From Porphyrobacter sp. (GTDB lineage: Bacteria > Pseudomonadota > Alphaproteobacteria > Sphingomonadales > Sphingomonadaceae), in NCBI GenBank assembly GCA_014359685.1, contig JACIYY010000038.1, forward strand, positions 1 to 8,112: 8,112 nucleotides of DNA, written 5' to 3'. The notes beneath the pieces are model-generated. The model had not been told where the DNA came from, did not search any database, and worked only from the letters and a program-made list of their open reading frames with translations. The position numbers and the translations under genes were made by a program. This document shows positions 1 through 8,112 of this stretch, one piece after another (the first letter of the stretch is position 1; the number at the start of each line of letters is the position of its first letter).

Positions 1-1
1 A

Positions 2-292
2 TACGCGCTGAGCGACGGCGAATGGTCACGCATCCTCGTGCCCTCGGACGAGGCGGCGGTCTCGGTCAACAGCTTCGACCCGCAGACCGGCGAGTACCGG
101 GTCGAGCGCTATCTGCTGGGCAGCGAGGCAATGGCCCGTGCCCGCTCCGCCCGCGCCGATTACCAGGCCCCGGCTTGCGGCGCGGGGCCGGACGCGGCGC
201 GGGCGCTGGGCATCAGCCAGCAGGCGGTGCGGGCCACCCTGCCCGCCAGCCCCAACGAGCGGCTGGTCTATCGCTGCACCAAGGCGCCCTGA
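2..292 (+). CDS. 3' end of an unrecognised gene (C-terminal 96 residues)
   Basis: The reading frame is open from the window edge and ends at a TGA at 290-292, so the true start lies upstream. An internal ATG at 38 is probably not the start, because the frame stays open and protein-like before it (YALSDGEWSRIL...). The visible part contains a segment that looks like beta strands with polar turns (SVNSFDPQTGEYRVERYLLG), then an Ala/Arg-rich stretch, and ends in ...NERLVYRCTKAP. It has two cysteines, at about residues 59 and 92 of the fragment, which could form a disulphide if the protein is exported. No signal peptide can be judged because the N-terminus is missing. I do not recognise a family and assign no function. 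It precedes atpH by 125 bp with palindromes between, so it is probably a separate transcription unit. Codon use matches its neighbours. Confidence 0.7.
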   Translation, partial: YALSDGEWSRILVPSDEAAVSVNSFDPQTGEYRVERYLLGSEAMARARSARADYQAPACGAGPDAARALGISQQAVRATLPASPNERLVYRCTKAP

Positions 293-301
293 GCGCCGGT
301 T

Positions 302-335
302 GCATCGCGGCATGGCCGATGCTAGGCGCGCGCCT
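302..335. terminator. Two adjacent stems, possible terminator of the upstream gene
   Basis: Ten bases after the stop codon, GCATCG (302-307) can pair with CGATGC (317-322) around a 9-nt loop. It is followed by the perfect 12-bp palindrome AGGCGCGCGCCT (324-335). There is no T-run right after either stem; the nearest is TTTT at 351-354. A canonical intrinsic terminator is therefore not shown. A factor-dependent end or a protein-binding palindrome is equally possible. Confidence 0.25.
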
Positions 336-350
336 GCCCTGCCGGCTGCG

Positions 351-383
351 TTTTGACGCATTCCGGCAGGTTTTGACGTATCC
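351..383 (+). promoter_or_regulatory. Candidate promoter of the atp operon with duplicated TTTTGACG
   Basis: TTTTGACG occurs at 351-358 and again at 371-378, exactly 20 bp apart. Each copy contains TTGACG, a good -35 hexamer for an alphaproteobacterial housekeeping sigma factor. With the first copy as -35, the sequence around ACGTATCC (376-383) is the only reasonable -10 and would leave a 5' leader of about 30 nt that includes the atpH ribosome binding site. With the second copy, GCTCATCC (393-400) is at a plausible distance, but transcription would start inside the ribosome binding site. Neither -10 is convincing. This is the only promoter-like stretch seen before atpH. Confidence 0.3.
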
Positions 384-417
384 AACCGTTTCGCTCATCC
401 GATAGGGACTTTCGCGC

Positions 418-972
418 GTGGAGCTTTCCGCCGGTATCCGGGCCAGCCTGGCAGGGCGCTATGCTGCTGCCCTGTTCGATCTCGCCAGCGAGGCGGGGGT
501 GGTCAGCGCGGTGGAATCCGATCTCGGCCGGCTGGAACAGGCGCTGGGCGAATCGGCAGAGCTGCGGGCGCTGATCCGCAATCCGGAGGTCAGCCGCGCC
601 CAGATCGGTCGCGTGCTCGCCGGCCTCGGCGATTATCTCGGCCTCGCCGACCTGACCCGCAATTTCCTCGGCGTGCTGGCGAAAAACCGCCGCATCGCCG
701 ATCTGCCGGCGATGATCCGCGCCTTCTTCGCCATCGCTGCCGCCCAGCGGGGCGAGGTCGGGGCACAGGTCGTCTCTGCCCACCCTCTCAGCGACGGCCA
801 GCTCGCCCAGCTCGAACAGAAGCTGCGCGCCCGCGAGGGGCGCACGGTCAAGCTCAGCACCAGCGTCGATCCCGACCTGCTCGGCGGGCTGGTGGTCACC
901 ATCGGCTCGCGCCGGATCGACAGCTCGATCCGCACCCGCCTCAATTCCCTTGCCCAGGCCATGAAGGCCTAA
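418..972 (+). CDS. atpH: F1 ATP synthase subunit delta (OSCP homologue)
   Basis: This subunit sits on top of the alpha3beta3 head and ties it to the peripheral stalk (b/b' subunits), so the head does not rotate with the central stalk. The 184-residue product has the normal family length. The N-terminal helical domain (about residues 1-110) carries the typical [11 protein letters not shown] opening at 13-23. The C-terminal domain contains the delta/OSCP signature at about 144-172 ([14 protein letters not shown] then [15 protein letters not shown]). The start is GTG at 418, preceded by TAGGGAC (403-409) about 9 nt upstream. No better start gives the [11 protein letters not shown] opening. It is the first gene of the F1 operon and is followed after 20 bp by atpA. 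Identification is secure. Confidence 0.97.
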   Translation: MELSAGIRASLAGRYAAALFDLASEAGVVSAVESDLGRLEQALGESAELRALIRNPEVSRAQIGRVLAGLGDYLGLADLTRNFLGVLAKNRRIADLPAMIRAFFAIAAAQRGEVGAQVVSAHPLSDGQLAQLEQKLRAREGRTVKLSTSVDPDLLGGLVVTIGSRRIDSSIRTRLNSLAQAMKA

Positions 973-992
973 AGGTTCCCGAAAGGTAGAAC

Positions 993-2520
<1,528 letters not shown>

Positions 2521-2522
<2 letters not shown>

Positions 2523-2525
2523 GGA
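2521..2525 (+). promoter_or_regulatory. atpG ribosome binding site overlapping the atpA stop
   Basis: AAGGA at 2521-2525 shares its first two bases with the atpA stop codon TAA (2520-2522) and lies six bases before a GTG at 2532. This fixes the GTG as the atpG start. It also means a ribosome terminating on atpA covers the atpG initiation site, so the two genes are probably translationally coupled. Confidence 0.75.
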
Positions 2526-2531
2526 CCGCCA

Positions 2532-4929
<2,398 letters not shown>

Positions 4930-4962
4930 TCCGCCCTCCCGCCGCAACGAACGTTCACCCTG

Positions 4963-4983
4963 CCCCTCCCGCGCCGGGAGGGG
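4963..4983 (+). promoter_or_regulatory. Strong hairpin abutting the atpC ribosome binding site
   Basis: CCCCTCCCG (4963-4971) pairs perfectly with CGGGAGGGG (4975-4983) around a 3-nt loop. The 3' arm runs straight into the purine-rich atpC ribosome binding site (GGGAG, 4983-4987, seven bases before the ATG). A second CCCTCCCG at 4934-4941 can pair with the same 3' arm (4975-4982), so two foldings are mutually exclusive. There is no T-run, so a terminator is unlikely. A role in limiting epsilon translation or stabilising the mRNA is inference. It may also be one copy of a dispersed intergenic palindrome. Confidence 0.5.
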
Positions 4984-4994
4984 GGAGAAGACCG

Positions 4995-5252
4995 ATGGCC
5001 CTGCATTTCGAGCTCGTCACCCCCGCCCGCCTCGTCCGTTCGGAAGAGGTCCACATGGTAGTCGTCCCCGGCACCGAGGGCGAATTCGGGGTGCTCGAAG
5101 GGCACGCTCCGTTCATGTCCACGATCCGCGACGGCAACGTCCAGGTCTATCGCACCGCCGGCGCCGCGCCGGAGACGATCGCGGTGCGCGGCGGCTTCGC
5201 CGAAGTCGGTGCCGGCGGCCTGACCCTGCTGGCCGAGCACGTCGAGGACTGA
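4995..5252 (+). CDS. atpC: F1 ATP synthase subunit epsilon, single-domain form
   Basis: Epsilon binds the foot of gamma and contacts the c-ring in the central stalk. The product has 85 residues and covers only the N-terminal beta-sandwich: [20 protein letters not shown], then [21 protein letters not shown] at about 24-44, the family's most conserved stretch, then [11 protein letters not shown] and [10 protein letters not shown]. The roughly 50-residue C-terminal helical hairpin of E. coli-type epsilon, which inhibits ATP hydrolysis, is absent. The reading frame ends cleanly, and no helical-domain-like sequence follows in another frame, so this looks like a stable short form rather than a recent frameshift. 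I believe short epsilons are usual in sphingomonads. The ATG start has GGGAG (4983-4987) seven bases upstream. It is the last gene of the F1 operon. Confidence 0.95.
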   Translation: MALHFELVTPARLVRSEEVHMVVVPGTEGEFGVLEGHAPFMSTIRDGNVQVYRTAGAAPETIAVRGGFAEVGAGGLTLLAEHVED

Positions 5253-5256
5253 TCCC

Positions 5257-5271
5257 GCTGCGGCGCGCAGC
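5257..5271 (+). terminator. Weak stem-loop just after atpC
   Basis: GCTGCG (5257-5262) pairs with CGCAGC (5266-5271) around GCG, beginning four bases after the atpC stop. No T-run follows; the next bases are CGCCTGCTG. It could be part of the operon's 3' end, but is not a canonical intrinsic terminator. Three tandem CCCTG units follow at 5282-5296. Confidence 0.25.
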
Positions 5272-5312
5272 CGCCTGCTGACCCTGCCCTGCCCTGCGCG
5301 ACCGGCGATCCG

Positions 5313-5353
5313 GTGCACCCGGCGCCCGCCCCTGCGGGCTGGCGCCGATGCAC
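5313..5353 (+). terminator. Long interrupted stem-loop between atpC and cpaF
   Basis: GTGCA (5313-5317) pairs with TGCAC (5349-5353), and inside it GGCGCC (5321-5326) pairs with GGCGCC (5341-5346). Alternatively an inner GCCCGC (5324-5329) pairs with GCGGGC (5334-5339) around CCCT. A smaller stem ACCGG/CCGGT (5301-5305/5310-5314) precedes it. No T-run follows. This is the best candidate for the 3' boundary of the atp transcript, through a factor-dependent or RNA-stabilising mechanism. If transcription reads through, it would be a leader structure of cpaF. Confidence 0.35.
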
Positions 5354-5459
5354 GATTGAGACAAGCGGTGCCTTAGGAAAGTGTCAGCCTTTTCCGGCCT
5401 ATTCACCGCCTCCGAACAGATGCAGCTGCCGGCCGCGTCCGCGGCGGCCCGGCCCGGTG

Positions 5460-5464
5460 AAGGA
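5460..5464 (+). promoter_or_regulatory. Ribosome binding site that sets the cpaF start
   Basis: AAGGA at 5460-5464 lies six bases before ATG 5471, the same motif and nearly the same spacing as in front of atpG and atpD. The upstream in-frame GTG at 5381 has AGGAAA touching it (only two or three bases of spacing), which is too close for normal initiation. This favours 5471. Confidence 0.7.
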
Positions 5465-5470
5465 TCAGCC

Positions 5471-7000
5471 ATGTCCGCTTTCGGCAGGAAGAGCGCGCCG
5501 GCGGCCCCGCCCGCACGCCCCGCATTCGGTGTCGCCCGCCCGATGAAGGGCATCGGCGGCCCGGCGCCCGCCGGTCCGCTCCCGGCAGAGGTCGCGTCGC
5601 CGCACGCCGCGCCCTTTCCCGGCCTCGAACCCGGTGCGCCCGGCGCGCCCGGCGGGGTGGCGCCGCGCGGCGACGCGCTCAGCCGGCTGGAAGACCGCGC
5701 CAATGCTGTCAACGACGCCGCCAACAGCAACAGCGGCTTCGATGCCAGCCTCCACAAGATCAAGGAACAGGTGCTCCCCCGCCTGCTGGAGCGGGTCGAT
5801 CCCGAAGCCGCCGCCACGCTCAGCAAGAACGAGCTGGCCGAGGAATTCCGCCCGATCGTCGCCGAAGTGCTGGTCGAGCTCAAGCTGACGCTCAACCGGC
5901 GCGAGCAGTTCGCGCTGGAAAAGGTGCTGATCGATGAGCTGCTCGGCTTCGGCCCGCTGGAAGAGCTGCTGAGCGACCCCGAAGTGTCGGACATCATGGT
6001 CAACGGGCCGGACCAGACCTATGTCGAGCGCCGGGGCAAGCTCGAGATCGCGCCGGTCCGGTTCCGCGACGAGGCGCATCTGTTCCAGATCGCCCAGCGC
6101 ATCGTCACCCAGGTCGGCCGCCGTGTCGATCAGACCACGCCGCTCGCCGACGCACGGCTGAAGGACGGCAGCCGCGTCAACGTGATCGTCCCGCCGCTCT
6201 CGCTCAAGGGCACCGCGATCTCGATCCGCAAGTTCTCCGAAAAGCCGATCACGCTCGACATGCTCAAGACCTTCGGCTCGATGAACGACAAGATGTGCAC
6301 CGCGCTCAAGATCGCCGGCGCCAGCCGGATGAACATCGTCATCTCCGGCGGCACGGGGTCGGGCAAGACGACGATGCTGAACGCGCTGTCGAAGATGATC
6401 GACCCCGGCGAACGCGTGCTGACCATCGAGGACGCGGCCGAGCTTCGGCTTCAGCAGCCGCACTGGCTGCCGCTGGAAACCCGTCCTCCGAACCTGGAGG
6501 GGCAGGGCGCGATCACCATCGGCGATCTGGTCAAGAACGCGCTCAGGATGCGGCCCGACCGGATCATCCTGGGCGAGATTCGCGGTGCCGAATGCTTCGA
6601 CCTGCTGGCCGCGATGAACACCGGCCATGACGGGTCGATGTGCACCCTGCACGCCAATTCTCCGCGAGAGGCTCTCGGCCGGATGGAGAACATGATCATG
6701 ATGGGCGACATCAAGATCCCCAAGGAAGCGATCAGCCGTCAGATCGCCGAGAGCATCGACCTGATCGTGCAGGTCAAGCGGCTGCGCGACGGATCGCGCC
6801 GCACCACCAACATCACCGAGGTGATCGGGATGGAAGGCGACGTGATCGTCACGCAGGAACTGTTCAACTTCGAATATCTCGATGAGGGCGAGGACGGTAA
6901 GATCATGGGCGAATACCGCTCCTCGGGCCTGCGCCCCTATTCGCTGGAAAAGGCACGCCAATACGGCTTCGACAAGGCCTATCTGGAAGCCTGCCTGTAG
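5471..7000 (+). CDS. cpaF: CpaF/TadA-type secretion ATPase
   Basis: This is the cytoplasmic hexameric ATPase family (VirB11/GspE superfamily) that powers assembly of Flp/Tad pili. From ATG 5471 the product has 509 residues. Residues 1-90 are a low-complexity Pro/Ala/Gly tail, beginning MSAFGRKSAPAAPP. The N-terminal domain (about 95-265) contains EKVLIDELLGFGPLEELL and SDIMVNGPDQTYVER. The ATPase core has Walker A GGTGSGKTT (293-301, Lys299), Asp box TIEDAAELRL (318-327), Walker B RIILGEIRGAE (364-374, Glu369) and His box TGHDGSMCTLHANS (384-397). All are intact. There is no transmembrane segment. An upstream in-frame GTG at 5381 would add 30 residues, with a poorly spaced ribosome binding site. 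No other tad/cpa gene (cpaB, C, E, tadB, tadC, pilin) is in the window, so the partners lie elsewhere or beyond the edge. Whether it makes pili here is inferred. Confidence 0.95.
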   Translation: MSAFGRKSAPAAPPARPAFGVARPMKGIGGPAPAGPLPAEVASPHAAPFPGLEPGAPGAPGGVAPRGDALSRLEDRANAVNDAANSNSGFDASLHKIKEQVLPRLLERVDPEAAATLSKNELAEEFRPIVAEVLVELKLTLNRREQFALEKVLIDELLGFGPLEELLSDPEVSDIMVNGPDQTYVERRGKLEIAPVRFRDEAHLFQIAQRIVTQVGRRVDQTTPLADARLKDGSRVNVIVPPLSLKGTAISIRKFSEKPITLDMLKTFGSMNDKMCTALKIAGASRMNIVISGGTGSGKTTMLNALSKMIDPGERVLTIEDAAELRLQQPHWLPLETRPPNLEGQGAITIGDLVKNALRMRPDRIILGEIRGAECFDLLAAMNTGHDGSMCTLHANSPREALGRMENMIMMGDIKIPKEAISRQIAESIDLIVQVKRLRDGSRRTTNITEVIGMEGDVIVTQELFNFEYLDEGEDGKIMGEYRSSGLRPYSLEKARQYGFDKAYLEACL

Positions 7001-7015
7001 CGCGCGGCGGCGCGC
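7000..7015 (+). terminator. GC-only stem-loop at the cpaF stop
   Basis: GCGCGC (7000-7005) pairs with GCGCGC (7010-7015) around GGCG, overlapping the last base of the cpaF stop codon. CCTAGCCCCC follows and there is no T-run. It is weakly supported as a transcript end. The rest of the gap to 7158 holds no gene I can support. Confidence 0.25.
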
Positions 7016-7124
7016 CCTAGCCCCCAAGCCCTTCACCGCCGGCGTGAACGCGGCGGCGGCGACCAGCGCCAGCGCCGCCAGCCCCTCGGTCGCTTCACCG
7101 CCAAAGGCAAGGCAGGGGGCCCGG

Positions 7125-7150
7125 TTGATTGGTCGGTCAGCGGCTCTATG
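7125..7150 (+). promoter_or_regulatory. Candidate sigma-73-like promoter before the DMT transporter
   Basis: TTGATTG (7125-7131) is followed after 11 bp by GCTCTATG (7143-7150). This resembles the Caulobacter housekeeping pattern (TTGACG-like, 10-14 bp, GCTANAWC) at five of seven fixed -10 positions. Transcription would start at about 7156-7158, practically at the ATG at 7159, which would make a leaderless mRNA. It is a pattern match by eye only. Confidence 0.3.
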
Positions 7151-7158
7151 GCGGTTTG

Positions 7159-8073
7159 ATGGCTGATGCCCCCCGCCACCGCCCGCTGCTCGCGCTGCTG
7201 ATCCGGCTATGCGCGGCCGCTGCGCTGGCGACTCTGGCCGCGCTGGTGAAGCTGGCCAGCGATCGCGGCATCCACCTGCTGGAGATCGCCTTCTGGCGGC
7301 AGGCCGCCACCGTTCCGGCGCTGCTCGGCTGGGTGGCGGCGACAGGCGGCGGGCTCCGCGTGCTGGCCACACGGCGCCCGCTCCGGCATTTCCAGCGCGC
7401 GCTATACGGCCTCGCCGGAATGATGCTGACCTTCGGCGGCGTGATTCTGCTGCCGCTGACCGAGGCGACGGTGATGAACTTCACCGCGCCGATCTGGGCG
7501 GTGGTGCTGGCGATGCTGCTGCTGAAGGAGAAGATCGGCATCTGGCGCTGGTCGGCGGTGGTGCTGGGCTTCGTCGGCATCCTGGTGATCGCCCGGCCGG
7601 GCGACGGGCACATCCCGCCGATTGGCGCGCTGGTGGCGCTGGGCGGTGCGTTCATGATCGCGCTGATCTCGATCCAGATCGCCGATCTCAACCGCACCGA
7701 GCACCCGGTGACGATCGTGTTCTACTTCGCCGCGTTCACCACGCCGCTGCTGGGGCTGGCGCTGCCCTTGGTCGGCACGGCCCACGATGCGGCCGAATGG
7801 GCGCTGCTGCTGGGCCTCGGCGCGGTCGGGCTGCTGTGCCAGCTGCTGCTGACCGCCTCGCTGCGCTTCGGTTCGGTCGCCAGCGTGATCGTGATGGATT
7901 ATTCGGCGCTGTTGTGGGCGACGCTGTATGGCTGGCTGCTGTTCGCCACGCTGCCGCCGACCAGCACCTGGTTGGGCGCGCCGCTGATCGTGGCGGCGGG
8001 CCTGATCATCGCCTGGCGCGAACACCACCTGTCGCGCAGGGCCAGCCCCGCGACGGCGCTAGAGGGAACCTGA
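7159..8073 (+). CDS. EamA/DMT-family permease (ten transmembrane helices)
   Basis: This is an integral inner-membrane carrier of the drug/metabolite transporter superfamily. From ATG 7159 the product has 304 residues, typical of the family. It has two EamA repeats, at about 10-145 and 155-285. Hydrophobic segments lie at roughly 10-32, 42-60, 80-98, 103-122, 130-146, 152-174, 184-204, 214-233, 238-264 and 271-286. The first repeat shows the usual PLTEATVMNFTAPIWAVVLA then LLLKEKIG (helices 4-5, Glu124) and WSAVVLGFVGILVIARPG. The second has a matching ASLRFGSVASVIVMDYSALLWA. The substrate cannot be read from sequence; family members export amino acids, metabolites or drugs, or take up S-adenosylmethionine. 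A TTG at 7129 with AGGGGG upstream would add ten residues (MVGQRLYGGL) and is the alternative start. The 3' tail is polar and cytoplasmic-looking. Confidence 0.92.
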   Translation: MADAPRHRPLLALLIRLCAAAALATLAALVKLASDRGIHLLEIAFWRQAATVPALLGWVAATGGGLRVLATRRPLRHFQRALYGLAGMMLTFGGVILLPLTEATVMNFTAPIWAVVLAMLLLKEKIGIWRWSAVVLGFVGILVIARPGDGHIPPIGALVALGGAFMIALISIQIADLNRTEHPVTIVFYFAAFTTPLLGLALPLVGTAHDAAEWALLLGLGAVGLLCQLLLTASLRFGSVASVIVMDYSALLWATLYGWLLFATLPPTSTWLGAPLIVAAGLIIAWREHHLSRRASPATALEGT

Positions 8074-8112
8074 ACCCCCCGTCGGGCGCTGTATGCCCGG
8101 CGACTCGCCGCC

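Noticed and set aside
38..292. ATG at 38 as the start of a complete 84-residue gene
   Set aside because: The frame is open to the window edge and reads protein-like before the ATG, and no ribosome binding site precedes it; a truncated longer gene is more likely.
7019..7115. Minus-strand reading in the cpaF-DMT gap giving a hydrophobic helix-like stretch (EGLAALALVAAAAFTPAV)
   Set aside because: It looks faintly like the tail of a membrane protein, with GC-rich third positions. However, there is no start codon with a ribosome binding site, no stop in frame at a sensible place, and no match I recognise. Alanine-rich peptides arise easily from GC-rich DNA.
5465..7372. A 635-codon open frame on the minus strand across cpaF and into the DMT gene
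   Set aside because: It overlaps two well-supported + strand genes and has the usual antisense composition. Long minus-strand frames are expected here because stop codons are rare at this GC content.
8083..8099. CGGGC/GCCCG stem after the DMT gene as a terminator
   Set aside because: The stem is only five base pairs around a 7-nt loop, there is no T-run, and the window ends before the context can be judged.

Overview
The window is very GC-rich DNA, with G or C dominating third codon positions. It looks like a chromosomal core region of an alphaproteobacterium, most likely a sphingomonad (Sphingomonadaceae/Erythrobacteraceae type). Three things suggest this: an F1-only ATP synthase operon in the order delta-alpha-gamma-beta-epsilon with no Fo genes, an epsilon subunit reduced to about 85 residues, and a CpaF-type ATPase whose N-terminus (MSAFGRK...) resembles sphingomonad homologues from memory. 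The lineage is inference; no search was possible.

Layout, all on the + strand. Positions 2-292 hold the 3' end of an unrecognised, probably small gene. Positions 293-417 are non-coding and carry two small palindromic stems and a 20-bp-spaced direct repeat TTTTGACG that may be the operon promoter. Positions 418-5252 are atpH, atpA, atpG, atpD and atpC, which encode the complete soluble F1 sector. The intergenic gaps are 20, 9, 58 and 65 bp. The last gap contains a strong GC-rich hairpin directly next to the atpC ribosome binding site. Positions 5253-5470 are non-coding, with several stem-loops. Positions 5471-7000 encode a CpaF/TadA-type secretion ATPase. Positions 7001-7158 are non-coding. 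Positions 7159-8073 encode a ten-helix EamA/DMT-family permease.

The five atp genes make one molecular machine: alpha3beta3 hexamer, central stalk gamma and epsilon, and peripheral-stalk connector delta. The Fo genes (a, c, b, b') are not in the window and, as is usual in alphaproteobacteria, are expected at another locus. cpaF and the DMT transporter have no evident functional link with ATP synthase.

I see no insertion sequence, phage gene, CRISPR array, tRNA or rRNA. The region is essentially housekeeping. The points most worth a second look are the one-domain epsilon subunit, the structured leader of atpC, the orphan-looking cpaF directly after the atp operon, and a possible leaderless start for the DMT gene.
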